Source of the DNA: Clostridium sp. | GTDB lineage: Bacteria; Bacillota_I; Bacilli_A; RF39; UBA660 | Reading direction: 5' to 3' | Assembly: GCA_022010095.1 (NCBI GenBank) | Contig: CP091739.1 | Coordinates: 1,178,001 to 1,242,000 of the forward strand | DNA length: 64,000 bases | In this document: one piece after another, positions 45,093 to 55,852 of the stretch | Layout: every line of letters begins with the position of its first letter | Position numbering within the stretch: the first letter of the stretch is position 1 | Notes under the pieces: model-generated | The model's database searches: none | What the model was told of the DNA's origin: nothing | The model's input: only the letters and a program-made list of their open reading frames with translations | Made by a program: the position numbers and the translations under genes

Positions 45093-45117
45093 ATTACAAA
45101 AAAATAGTTTTTTTCTT
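45081..45117 (+). terminator. Terminator before parA
   Basis: ACTATT and AATAGT pair with a T-rich tail; the preceding gene's stop lies in the left arm. Confidence 0.5.
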
Positions 45118-45176
45118 ATTTAAAAAAAGTGATATTATATGTTAAAAATATTGAATAGATAGAGAGGTAAATAGAC

Positions 45177-45972
45177 GTGGGAAAAGTAATATCATTAGTA
45201 AACCAAAAAGGTGGCGTAGGCAAGACAACGACAAGTATTAACTTATCCAGTTCACTAGGACATCTAGGGAAAAAAGTTTTATTAATAGACCTTGATCCTC
45301 AAAGTAATAGTACTACAGGACTTGGTATAGATAGATCAAAAAAATTAAAAAAGAGTATATATAATGTAATAGTTGGAGATTGTGAAATAAAAAGAAGCAA
45401 TATATAAAACACCATTTAAAAAAACTTAAGTATAGTACCATCTGTTATAGATTTAGCAGGTGCTGAAATGGAATTATTTCAAATAGGATTTCAAGATAAA
45501 GAATTTATAATAACTGAACAATTAAAAACAACAATTAAATACAATAAGAGATAGATATGATTTTATTATTATAGATTGTTTACCTAGTTTAGGAACATTA
45601 ACAGTTAATGCACTAGCGGCATCTGATTCAGTAATAATACCAATTCAATGTGAATTTTATAGTTTAGATGGAGTTAATCAACTTCTTCATACAATACTTC
45701 AAATACAAAAGAAGATTAATCCAGCACTTGATATAGAAGGAGTACTTCTAACAATGCTAGATGGAAGAACATTACTAGGACTAGAAGTAGTAGAAGATGT
45801 TCGTAAATTCTTTAATGAAAAAGTATTTAGTACAATTATTCCAAGATTAGTAAAATTAGTAGAAGCACCATCACATGGAAAACCAATACTAGAATATGAT
45901 CCAAAAAGTAAAGGTGCCCTAGCATATTTAAATTTAGCCAAAGAGGTGATTGAAAGAAATGGAAACAAATAA
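45177..45972 (+). CDS. parA: ParA/Soj chromosome-partition ATPase
   Basis: About 260 residues, starting at a [24 protein letters not shown] is the deviant Walker [18 protein letters not shown] and [18 protein letters not shown] are the A' and B motifs; [16 protein letters not shown] and EAPSHGKPI complete the Soj signature. GAGAGGT upstream, with the GTG starting ValLys-free GKVISL. It overlaps parB by 14 bases. Breaks near 45385-45430 and 45530. Confidence 0.93.
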
Positions 45973-46862
45973 GAGAAAAGCATTAGGAAAGGGATTAGAA
46001 CAATTATTTAGTAACGAGTCTCTTTATAGTGGACCAATTGATCCAATTGAAGAAATAGTAGAAAATACACCCAAAGATGACATTGTGGAGGTAAAATTAT
46101 CAGAACTTCGCAGTAATCCATATCAACCAAGACAAAAATTTGATCAAGAAAAATTAGTAGAACTTGCTAATTCAATTAAAGAATATGGAGTACTAGAGCC
46201 TATTATCGTTACTAAAAGCATTAAAGGTTACGAAATTGTTGCTGGAGAAAGAAGAAAGAAAGCAAGTGAACTAGCAGGACTAGAAACAATACCTGCAATC
46301 ATAAAAGAATTTACTGATAGTGAAATGATGCAAATAGCACTTCTTGAAAATATTCAAAGAGAAAATTTAACAGCAATAGAAGAAGCAGAAGCATATTCTA
46401 ACTTACTTAAAGTACTTAATGTAACACAAGAAGAACTAGCAAATAAAATAGGAAAAAGCAGAACATATATAACAAATATGGTCGGTCTTTTAAGTCTTCC
46501 TGAATCAGTAAAAAATGATATACTACATGGATTAATAAGCGCAGGACACGCTAAAATATTAAGTAAATTAGAAAATGAAGAATTAATAACAGAACTTGCT
46601 GAAAAAAATTAAAATTAAATCATTTATCAGTAAGAGAATTAGAAAACCTAGTACAAAAATCCTGACTATAAAAGAAAAAAAATGCTATAGTTAAAATAAA
46701 AAGTGAAAATAGTTATAACTACGTAGAAGAAGCATTTACTGATAAAATAGGTAATAGAGTAAGAATTAAAAAAATAAAAAAATAGTTATACCTTTTTAAT
46801 AGTGAAAAAAAGATTTAGAAAGAATACTTGAAATATTAAAAGTAGAAGTGAATGTTGATTAA
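45959..46862 (+). CDS. parB: ParB/Spo0J partition protein
   Basis: CTP-dependent DNA clamp loading at par[14 protein letters not shown] is the N-terminal ParA-activating end, VKLSELRSNPYQPRQKF and VAGERRKKASELAGLETIPA the CTP-binding domain with GERR, QIALLENIQRENLTAIEEAEAY the next box, and an HTH TQEELANKIGKSRTYITN. AAAGAGGTG precedes the ATG at 45959; an upstream TTG at 45950 is possible. No parS was found in the window. Breaks near 46610, 46670 and 46770-46805. Confidence 0.93.
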
Positions 46863-46863
46863 T

Positions 46864-47051
46864 ATGAATAAAGAGTATAAAATAGGAAGCAAAGTCATTA
46901 TGAGAAAAACCACATCCATGTGGAACTAACCTTTGGGAAATAACAAGAGTTGGTGTTGATATAAAAATAAAATGTATTAAATGTGGTAGAAGTATAATGA
47001 TGGATAGAATAGAGTTTGATAAAAAAACTTAAGAAAGTAGAGGAATATTAA
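46864..47051 (+). CDS. DUF951 small protein (YyzM-like)
   Basis: About 60 residues. YKIGSKVIMRKPHPCGTNLWEITRVG, then IKCIKCGRSIMM, are diagnostic for DUF951, with a CxxC metal knuckle and an earlier HPCG. It follows parB by one base, and its stop overlaps the AbgT start (TAATG). In B. subtilis the related gene sits between spo0J and engD/ychF. Break near 46900. Confidence 0.85.
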
Positions 47052-48593
47052 TGTTCAAAAACAAAAAAAGAAATTAAGTCCTATAGTATCATTTATTATT
47101 CTTATATTTGCTACAATATTGATTAGTGGATTCTTACATCTATTAAATATACAATCAGAGTATACTTCAGTTAATAAAGTAACTGGTGAACTTGTAAATA
47201 ATGTAGTAGAAGTAAAGAGTCTATTTAGTACATCAGGTATTAAACATATTGTAACAACAGCAGTAAATGGATTTGTTAACTTTGAACCATTAGGTGCACT
47301 TATAATAGTATTAATAGGTATAGGTATATTAGAAAAAAACAGGATTCTTAAAGACATTTTTTTACAATGTTAACAAGAAATTCAAAGAAGAATACAATAA
47401 CATTTATATTAGTATTCTTATGTTTAATATTTTTCATTACTTGGAAATATAGGATTTGTTGTAATGTTACCTCTTGGAGCATTATTATTTAAATATGGTA
47501 GGCGTAATCCACTTGGAGGAATTATAGCAACATTCGCATCTCTTTCTTTTGGAGCAGGTATTAATGTATTTTTATCAGCAAATGATAGTTCACTTTTAGA
47601 ACTTACATTAAATGCAGCACATACATTAGATCAAAATTATGCGATTGGGACATTCTTTTCATTATTTATAATGATACTAGCACTTATAATTGTATCGATT
47701 GTATTTACTACAGTAACTGAAAAGAAAATTATGCCAAGACTTCCAAGATATGAAAGTACAGAAGAAGAATTAAAAATAACAAATAAAGAACTTAGAGGAT
47801 TAATTATAGGACTCGGAGCAGGTATATTATATACATTATTAATAGTTTATATGATAATACCAGGATTACCATTATCAGGAGCATTACTTGACAATGGTGC
47901 TACAAAATATATTGATATGCTTTTTGGAGCAAATTCATTATTTAATAAAGGATTTATATTCATAGTAACAATGTTATTCGTAATAGTTGGTTATGGATAT
48001 GGTCTTATGACAAAAACAATAAAAAATAGTAAAGATGTAACAGAAAGTTTAGGATACTCACTTGATGGCATAGGAAGTATTCTAGTATTATTATTCTTTG
48101 CATCATTATTCATAAATGTATTTGAAGAAAGTCAAATTGGCACTGTAATAGTAGCAGCTATTTCCAAAATAATAGGTGGCCTTAATTTTACAGGAGCACC
48201 ACTTATATTAATGACAGTTATTTTTAGTAGGAATAGGTAATTTATTTTTTTACCAGGCTCACTAAGTAAGTGGCAAATATTATCAGGATCACTTGTAACA
48301 CTGTTTATGAATGCAAGTATTAGTCCAGAATTTTCACAAGTGACTTTTTGTGGCTGCTGAATCATTAACAAATGGACTTACACCATTGTTCTTATATTTT
48401 GCAGTCTATATAGCATTTATGGAAAAAAAATATAATACAAATGAAACAACAACAATATCAGGTTGTACAAAATATATGGTACCTTATGCTACATATATTA
48501 GTATAATATGGATATTAATTTTTAATAGGATGGTATCTAATTGGTCTTCCAATAGGTATAGGGTCTTACCCAGGGGTGATTTATGGCGCTTAA
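47051..48593 (+). CDS. AbgT-family transporter
   Basis: About 510 residues with 10-12 hydrophobic helices; AbgT proteins carry p-aminobenzoyl-glutamate or export sulphonamide-type antimetabolites. [52 protein letters not shown] and [22 protein letters not shown] are family signatures. Overlaps DUF951 by one base and ychF by 11. Breaks near 47070, 47345, 47442, 48230 and 48350. Confidence 0.85.
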
Positions 48594-49694
48594 AGCAGGA
48601 ATAATAGGATTACCTAATGTAGGAAAAAGTACATTATTTAATGCTATTACAAAGAAAAATATTTTAGCAGCAAACTATCCATTTGCGACAATTGATCCAA
48701 ATGTTGGAATAGTTACTGTACCAGATAAAAGATTAGAAACACTAAATGAATTATACAAACCAGAAAGGTTAATACCAACACAATATGAATTTATTGATAT
48801 AGCAGGTCTTGTAAAGGGAGCTTCTACTGGTGAAGGGTTAGGTAATAAATTTCTAGCTAACATAAGAGAAGTTGATGCTATAGTACAAGTAGTAAGATGT
48901 TTTTGAAAATAAAGATATAATTCATGTAGAAGGAACTATTGATCCAAAAAGAGATATAGAAATAGTTAACTATGAACTTATTCTAAGTGACCTTGAAATA
49001 GTTGAAAATAGACTTAATAAGATTGAAAAAGAAGGCTACAACTTCAAATGATAAAGAAGGTCTTTATGAAGTTTCTCTTCTAAAGAAATTAAAAGATATA
49101 CTAAGTCAAGGAAAGATGTTAAGGTTTGAAGAATTTGATGAAAAAGAAACAAAACTTATCAAAACATATAACCTTATAACTAATAAGCCATTTATATATT
49201 TAGCAAACGTAAGTGAAGAAGATTTAGTAGGAAATGATAATCCTTATGTAAATTCAGTGCGTGAATATGCAGCAAGTGAAAAATCATCAGTAGTACTTAT
49301 GTCTGCTAAAATAGAAAGTGAACTTACTGAACTTGACGAAGAAGATAAAAAAAGAATTTTCTTAAGAGATTTAGGAATTCAAAATAGTGGTTTAGACCAA
49401 CTAATTCATAATACATATCATTTACTTGGACTTAAGACATTCTTTACAGTAGGTAAAGATGAAGTAAGAGCATGGACATTTAAAGATGGAATGAAAGCAC
49501 CAGAATGTGCAGGACTTATTCATACAGACTTTGAACGTGGATTCATAAAAGCAGAAGTAATGAGTTATGATGACTTAGTAAACTATGGAAGTGAACTAAA
49601 AGTAAAAGAAGCAGGTAGAGCAAGACTAGAAGGAAAAGATTATGTAATGCAAGATGGAGATATTTGCTTGTTTAGATTTAATGTGACAAAGTAG
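48583..49694 (+). CDS. ychF: Redox-regulated ATPase YchF/Obg-like
   Basis: Universal ribosome-associated P-loop ATPase. [22 protein letters not shown] is the G1 box, [21 protein letters not shown] the G3 region and NVSEEDL replaces the GTPase NKxD, giving ATP preference. [17 protein letters not shown] and [15 protein letters not shown] are the C-terminal TGS-domain signatures. The start overlaps AbgT. Breaks near 48900 and 49030. Length of about 367 is normal. Confidence 0.95.
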
Positions 49695-49698
49695 AACA

Positions 49699-49735
49699 AT
49701 TGTTCGCTTGCGGGGGGGGTAATTTATGCTATAAT
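49699..49735 (+). promoter_or_regulatory. Promoter with eight-G tract in the spacer (BspA-like gene 2)
   Basis: TTGTTCGCTTGC, eight G (49712-49719), TAATTTATGC and TATAAT (49730-49735). The TTGCGG -35 and TATAAT -10 are again 16 bases apart. It nearly matches the block before BspA-like gene 1. Confidence 0.7.
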
Positions 49736-49763
49736 GATTACAATATAAGGAAGTGTGATCATT

Positions 49764-51902
49764 ATGAAAGATAAAAAAATGTATATATTGCTAGTGATAT
49801 CAATACTGTTCGCAGTAGTAGGAGTTTCACTAGCATTTTTTTCGCTTAATATAATTGGAAACGATACTGCTAAATATAACAAAATAACAACAGGCGATTT
49901 AGAATTAGTATTTACTGATGATAATGAAGTATCACTTGATGGAGCATTCCCAGGTGATTCAATAATAAAAAAACAATATCAGTAAAAAAATACTGGTACA
50001 AAAGAAGTAAGCTATAATATCGTATGGCAAGAGCTTTTAAATGAGATTACGAATAATGAACTTGTAATTGATGGAACATGTAAGAATCTAAATTCAAGTA
50101 ATGTAGAAGATGGAGAATGTAGTGCGATATCAAAGAAAGCAGTTAAAGAGGGTAATATCACATCAAACATTCCAATAAAGCCTGGTTATACACAAGAATA
50201 TACAATCAAAATAACTTTTATTGATACAGGTAAACTTCAAAATTATAATAAAAACAAATCATTCAAAGGAAAACTTGGTTTAACTGAATCTTCAGCAAAG
50301 ACAGTCTATTGTACATATGATGGAGAACTCACACAAGGTGCAGAGTATGTGAATGGACAATATACTTATAGGTATATGCAAAGCAAAGATCCTACATTTA
50401 TAGCTGAATGGATGAATATATCTAAAGAGGGTTGGGGAGTCGCATTAACTGATGCAACAAGTACGAATGAGGTAAATAGTAGTCTTTGTACTTATATAAA
50501 TGATAAGCCAATTGTTTCAATGTCATATATGTTTTATAATAGTCAAGCAACAACATTAAATGTAAGTAATTTTAATACATCAAAAGTAACAAGTATGTAT
50601 AATATGTTTTGTAATAGTCAGGCAACTACATTAGATGTAAGTAGTTTTAACACAAGTAATGTTATTGAAATGGACTATATGTTTTGCGATTCAAGTGCAA
50701 CTGAACTTAATTTGAGCAATTTTGATACAAGCAATGTAACGAATATGAGAAATATGTTTTTTGAAAGTCAGGCTACAATATTAGATTTAAGTAGTTTTGA
50801 TACAAGTAAAGTAACGGATATGGCTTGGATGTTTAATAAAAGCCAAGCTACAACAATAAATCTAAGTAGTTTTGATACATCAAATGTAATTGATATGAGC
50901 GTAATGCTTTGTGGCATCAAAGCTGAAATATTAAATCTAAGTAGTTTTTGATACAAACAAGGTAAAAGATATGAGAGATATGTTTTCTGATTCAAAGAAT
51001 TTAAAAACAATATATACAAGTGATAAATTTAATACAAATAATGTAACGTCAAGCTACAATATGTTTGGTGATAGTACAAAATTAGTTGGTGGTAATGGTA
51101 CAACTTATGATGCAGAGCATATCGATGTGAAATATGCTCACATAGATGGTGGAACAAATAACCCAGGATACTTCACTGATATAGCTGATAAGCCTGTCGA
51201 ACCTTATTCTTTTAGTACTGATTCATGGTCTACAATAGCAAATGCTGTTAAAAATAACAATATAAGTAAATATAATGTAGGAGATACTAAGAAAGTAAAT
51301 CTTGGTACATATGGAACACATACTGTGAGAATAGCAAACACATCAACACCAAGTGAATGTAGTACAGATGGGTTCTCACAAACTGCATGTGGATTCGTTA
51401 TTGAATTTGTAGATATAATAACAACGCATGCAATGAATGATACTGCTACGAATGTAGGTGGTTGGCCAGCATCAAGTATGTATACATTTGTGAATAATGA
51501 CATATATAATTCATTACCATATATTTTTAAAAAAAGTAGAATAATAGATACAACAGTGATATCTGGACACAGAAGTACAAGTGGAGAAGAAAATTTTACA
51601 TCTACTGATAAACTATATTTACTAACACCAAAAGAAATATATAGTGACTATCCTGGTTCAAGTGATACAGCACATGATTTTACTAGAACATTAGATTATT
51701 ATATTAGTATAGGATCTAGTGTTAATAAATATATAAAAGGTGCAATAAAAAAACCATGAGTCAAAAAGCAAAATATTGGTGGCTTCGTACAGCAAATTAC
51801 AATAATACCAGTTCTTTTTTGGGAATTACTACGTATGGTTCTTTAGGTAACTTTAATAGTAGTAGTTATCTTGGAGTTTCCCCAGCTTTCCGCTTAGGAT
51901 AG
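49764..51902 (+). CDS. BspA-like leucine-rich-repeat surface protein 2 with C-terminal DUF6273-like domain
   Basis: About 710 residues. SipW-type signal (YILLVISILFAVVGVSLAFFS), TasA/camelysin-like N-domain, then eight very regular 23-24-residue BspA repeats of the form SQATTLNLSSFDTSNVTDM. After LKTIYTSDKFNTNNVT the protein continues with a second domain: SWSTIANAVKNNNISKYNVGD, GTHTVRIANTS, ending WWLRTANYNNTS and YLGVSPAFRLG, the WWLR...SPAFR signature of DUF6273. Gene 1 lacks this tail. Breaks near 49975, 50945 and 51755. Surface attachment mode unclear. Confidence 0.9.
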
Positions 51903-51910
51903 CCCAACAA

Positions 51911-51943
51911 AAAGATACCTCACTCGCTGAAGTATCTTTTTAA
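51911..51943. terminator. Terminator between BspA-like gene 2 and hsp20
   Basis: AAAGATAC and GTATCTTT stem, T-rich tail; serves convergent genes. Confidence 0.75.
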
Positions 51944-51954
51944 TATTGTTTTAA

Positions 51955-52364
51955 TTATTTATTTTTATTGCAATGAATTTCTTTGATTGTTTTTGTTCTT
52001 CTTTAGGAAAACTTATTTTTAAGACACCATTATTGAATTTAGCATCTATTTCATTTTTTCTTTAACGTTACCAACATTAAATTGTCTCTTGAATGAACCA
52101 AATGATCTTTCTTTACGATAGTAATTCTTTTCTTTTTCTTCTTTATCTTCATGTTTAGAAGCAGCTATAGTAAGAATACCATCATCAAGGTCTACTTTAA
52201 CATCTTCTTTGTTAAATCCAGGAACGTCAAGTTCAATATGAACTTTACCACCTTTTTTTCATAAATATCACATTTCATTTCATTATTAGGCATTTTTTTG
52301 GCATTGGTACAAAATCATCAAAGAAATCATCTAAATAAAAATTTTTTTCTGGTAATAAACTCAT
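51955..52364 (-). CDS. Small heat-shock protein Hsp20
   Basis: Alpha-crystallin-type chaperone of about 136 residues. VHIELDVPGFNKEDVKVDLDDGILTIAAS is the start of the alpha-crystallin domain, FKRQFNVGNV and AKFNNGVLKISFPK the end with the GVLxI motif. AGGAGATG site upstream. Driven from a CIRCE operator at 52404-52430. Breaks near 52060, 52255 and 52300. Confidence 0.9.
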
Positions 52365-52403
52365 AATTTTTCATCTCCTAGCAATTATAATTATACTCAA
52401 TAA

Positions 52404-52430
52404 TTAGCACTTGTCAATAGTAAGTGCTAA
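52404..52430 (-). promoter_or_regulatory. CIRCE operator (HrcA site) before hsp20
   Basis: TTAGCACTT, nine bases, AAGTGCTAA: a perfect 9-9-9 inverted repeat differing from the consensus TTAGCACTC-N9-GAGTGCTAA by one symmetric base pair. It lies 40 bases before the hsp20 ATG. HrcA control of hsp20 is expected. Confidence 0.92.
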
Positions 52431-52502
52431 TATTTTTGGATAATTTTTTTACATTATTATTATATTCAACATTGTAAATAATATTACTAGGAGGTAAAAA
52501 TA

Positions 52503-52702
52503 ATGAAAGAAATACCAAATATAATAAGCATAAAAGACCTATTATATATAGAAGATATGCTTAATTGGAATCTTATTATGAATAAGAAATTATATTCATA
52601 TTTAGAATGTGTCTGTGATAGTGAAACAGAAGAAATTCTTACTAAAGCTAAAAAAAGATGCATGCTAAACATTATAAAGAATTATTAGATTTAATGGGAT
52701 AG
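52503..52702 (+). CDS. Small CotF-operon-like protein
   Basis: About 65 residues: IPNIISIKDLLYIEDMLNWN, then an alpha-helical end CDSETEEILTKAKKMHAKHY then KELLDLMG after correcting an A run near 52650. AGGAGG site. The pairing of a short helical ORF with a following CotF-like gene is common in spore formers. Exact role unknown. Confidence 0.6.
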
Positions 52703-52731
52703 GAGAAATTTTTATAAAACAAATTAAAAAA

Positions 52732-53028
52732 ATGAAGAAACTAAAAATACAAAAAGATGAATGTTTAAATGACGAAGATATATTAAATGATATATTATTA
52801 TGTGAAAAAAATATATCAAATAGTTATAGTGTAGCCATTAATGAAATGAGTAATAAATATCTATATAAAAAGATAATGAGTATATTTGATGATACAAAAG
52901 ATATGGCTCGTGATATTTATAATTTTATGTTTACTAAAGGCTGGTATACTATAACACCAGAAGAAGATACTAAAAATAGAAAAAAATCTTATACTAAATA
53001 TTCAAATAAAATGAATGAATTAAGTTAA
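52732..53028 (+). CDS. CotF-like spore coat protein
   Basis: About 98 residues: LNDEDILNDILLCEKNISNS is the typical opening of CotF-family coat proteins, followed by AINEMSNKYLYKKIMSIFDD and FMFTKGWYTITPEE. The AGGAG site is 27 bases before the ATG, so a start upstream (around 52714) hidden by a frame error is possible. Supports a sporulating host. Confidence 0.8.
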   Translation: MKKLKIQKDECLNDEDILNDILLCEKNISNSYSVAINEMSNKYLYKKIMSIFDDTKDMARDIYNFMFTKGWYTITPEEDTKNRKKSYTKYSNKMNELS

Positions 53029-53047
53029 AAAAAGGCTTTTTTTAAAG
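53029..53047 (+). terminator. Weak terminator after the CotF-like gene
   Basis: AAAAAAAGGC then a run of T; short A/T stem only. Confidence 0.35.
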
Positions 53048-53073
53048 TATAAAAAAATGCTAAAAATATCATT

Positions 53074-53661
53074 ATGAAGAAAGTAGTAATGATATTTTTT
53101 TATTTTTTTGTTTATTTATAACAAATGTTTATGCAGAAAGAATTTCTGTTAAATTTGAATCTTGTGTTGATGGAGATACTATTAAGGTAATGCTTGATGA
53201 CAAGAAAACAACAGTAAGGTTTTTAGCAGTAGATACTCCTGAAACTAAGCATCCAACTAAAGGCGAACAACCATTTGGTAAAGAAGCAAGCAAGTATACT
53301 TGTGATAAAGTTAAGAATGCTAAAAAATTAGAAATCGAATATGATAAAGGAAGTAGTAAAGTAGATAAATATGATAGAACACTTGCTTGGATATTCACAG
53401 ATGACTTATTACTTCAAAAAGATTTAGTATCACTTGGATATGCTAAAGTGGCTTATCTATATGGAGATTATAAATACACAGATGAATTAAAAGAAAGAAG
53501 AAAGTACTGCTAAAAAGTAAAAAACTAGGAGTATGGAGTTTAGAAGAAACAACAACCAAGAAAATAGAGAAAAACTACACAAAAAAAGTTACTGAAAGTG
53601 AAACAGAAGATCTAAAAAAATAAATGATTTATTAAAAAGACATAAGAAAAAAAATGATTAA
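53074..53661 (+). CDS. Secreted staphylococcal-nuclease-like thermonuclease
   Basis: Signal peptide MKKVVMIFLFFCLF then ITNVYA precedes the SNase domain: SCVDGDTIKVMLDDKKTTVR, FLAVDTPETKHPTKGEQPFG with the catalytic acid and first Arg, YDRTLAWIFTDDLLLQKDLV with the second Arg, and GYAKVAYLY. The lysine-rich C-terminal end shifts frame, so the stop is between 53623 and 53661. Secreted DNA/RNA degradation is the likely role. Breaks near 53095-53110 and 53500. Confidence 0.88.
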
Positions 53662-53774
53662 AAAAACTTATTCAAAAAGTATCTTTAATAAAATAAAAAA
53701 ATCAATAAATAAGCAATTAGATAATATTTTTTTAGTTAATAAACAATATAATATTTTTAAAAAAAGGTGTTAAT

Positions 53775-55038
53775 ATGAAAAAGAAAAGAAGTATCTAAAT
53801 GATTTAGAAAAATAAACTTAATGGTATTTCTAAAAAAAGACAAAGACAAAATTATTGAAAAAAATATAGAGAAATTATTAAAAAAAGAGAAAAATCTAAT
53901 AATAGAAGAATAGTAGATATATTAAAAAGAATTAGGTTCAACAGACTTAGTCGCAGAAAAAAAGAAATACAATCATTAAAAATCAAATGGTAAAAATAAA
54001 AAAATATTTTTTTAATAATGTAAAAAGAATTTATCACTAAAGATATTCAATTTACTAAAAAAAGAGAAAAAAAGAAAAAAACCTAAAAAAAGAAAAAGAT
54101 AAAGAAAGAAAAAAATCAAAAAAAGAAAAAGAAAAAAATAAAATTAGAAAAAGAAAAAAAGTCAAAAAGAGAAAATATATTCAAAGTATTAAAAAAAGTA
54201 AATTTAATTTTTAAAAAGAAAGATAAAAGATACATTAAAAAGAAAATATAATTGAGACTAAAGAAGAAGTAAAAAGAAGAACTTCCTAATATAGTCGAAT
54301 CTATAACTGAAAAAGAAGATATTTGAATCTAAAGGTAAAAAGAACTAGAAGAATTATTTTTAAGAACACTTGGAGTATTGTTAATAATTTGTTTATTATT
54401 TATATGGTTATGGGTAACTGTATTATTAATGTCAAGTATGTTTGCTATACTTGATGGTATAAAGTATTATGGATTTAATATTGCTTTTATTTGGAGTAGA
54501 TTTATTATTATTGATAATTGTTATATTGGTAAATAAATTGATATTAGGTAAAAAGATAAGTGTTAAATGGACGCTAATATCAGTATTATTAACACTTATT
54601 ATTATCGCATGTGGTATTTCATTATTTATGAAACAAATATCTAAAATAGATATCGTTAAAGATGTTAGTGAAAAAAATATACAATGACAAGAAAATATGA
54701 AAAAGATAAGTTTACCAAGTAATTTAGATAAAAGTAACTCAGTATATCATTTAATAGTCATTATGATACTAAATATACTATTGAATATGATAATACATTA
54801 GATAATAAAATTACTATTGAAACTAAATATTATGAAAGTTATTATGATTATTATATGAAAAAAAGAATGTGAATGATATATATGTATCATTATCACTTGA
54901 TTATAGAGATAGATTAAGTGTGTATTTAGAAAATCTTAAAAGAAAATAAAAATATATGATAAGAATGAATTATCAAGATATACAGTTAAGATAACAATGA
55001 ATGAAAGGGATAAAGATAGAGTTATTATAGAGAATTAA
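53775..55038 (+). CDS. HAAS/DUF1700-type membrane protein with lysine-rich linker (frameshifted)
   Basis: About 420 codons. The N-terminus KEKYLNDLEKKLNGISKKD then KDKIIEKYREII and DILKELGSTDLVA is a HAAS (DUF1700) domain, usually a cytoplasmic partner of PadR regulators. A lysine-rich linker follows, then three hydrophobic segments (54360-54440, 54470-54530, 54560-54630) and an external domain with NSHYDTKYTIEYDNTLDNKI and YVSLSLDYRDRLSV. No padR gene is beside it. Many A-run frameshifts, so details are uncertain. Confidence 0.6.
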
Positions 55039-55082
55039 GTAAATAAATATATTGATTAATTCAAAAAAATATGTATTATAGT

Positions 55083-55113
55083 AAACCTACCTCTTTGAAA
55101 GAGGTAGGTTTTA
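55083..55113 (+). terminator. Strong terminator before the abiE operon
   Basis: AAACCTACCTCTTT-GAA-AGAGGTAGGTTT stem followed by TATT. Confidence 0.85.
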
Positions 55114-55177
55114 TTAATGGGTTAACAATTAAATAAGGTAAAAAAAATATTTTTGTGGATAAGAGTTAAATAGTAAA

Positions 55178-55225
55178 TTGACTTTTTTTCTAGGAAAAAA
55201 ATGTTATAATTTTTCCTAGAAAAGG
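55178..55225 (+). promoter_or_regulatory. AbiEi-type operator over the abiE promoter
   Basis: TTGACT (-35) and TATAAT (55205-55210) flank the inverted repeat TTTTCTAGGAAAAA ... TTTTTCCTAGAAAA. The measured spacer is 21, but it includes two runs of seven that may be inflated. AbiEi proteins repress their own promoter via such repeats. Confidence 0.65.
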
Positions 55226-55229
55226 AAAA

Positions 55230-55852
55230 ATGAATAAAATGAACAATTATGATAAAATTTTTAAAAATATATGGATGAAAATAATGGATATATTACAACA
55301 GGTGAATTACTAAAATTAAATGTTAATAAAAAAATTTTTTTAAGTATTCTAGTAAAAAGAAAGAGAATACAAAAGAATTGAAAATGGTGTGTATAAGTTA
55401 CCAGATTATCCAATGGATAATTTTTATGTTTTGTCAACACGAAGTAAACATATGTGTTATTCTCATTCGACAGCGCTATATTTACATAACATGTGCGATA
55501 GAGTTCCATTAGTATATGATGTTACTGTTCCTTATAATTATAGTGGTAGTTTGTTAAAAAGACTCAAATGTTTCTCTAAAATATGTAAAAAAATGAATTG
55601 CTTGAATTAGGTATAATTAAAAATTAAAACAATTAATAATTTGGAAGTTAAATGTTATGATGTTGAGAGAACAATTTGTGACATTATTAAAGATAAAAAA
55701 ATAATATGGATAAAGAAATATACTCTAAAAGCACTTAAAGAATATGCTAAAAAGTAAAAAAAATAAAGATATTTTTAAAAATTAATTAAATATGCGAAGA
55801 AATTAAACATCGAAAAAAAGAGGTAATTGAATCAATGGAGGTAATTTTATAG
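55230..55852 (+). CDS. AbiEi antitoxin (frameshifted)
   Basis: Type IV antitoxin and autorepressor. Winged-helix N-terminus YMDENNGYITTGELLKLNVN and RIENGVYKLPDYPMDNFYVL, then STALYLHNMCDRVPLVYDVTVP and CYDVERTICDIIKD. Starts at 55230 after AAAGGA; a second ATG is 9 bases on. Followed directly by abiEii (stop TAG then GTG with no gap). Breaks near 55258, 55335-55350, 55590 and 55700-55760. Only distantly similar to the AbiEi-like protein at 3444. Confidence 0.82.

Noticed and set aside
53640..54250. Several separate small lysine-rich genes
   Set aside because: The A-rich stretch reads best as one HAAS-domain protein with a lysine-rich linker broken by run errors; no ribosome sites separate the pieces.
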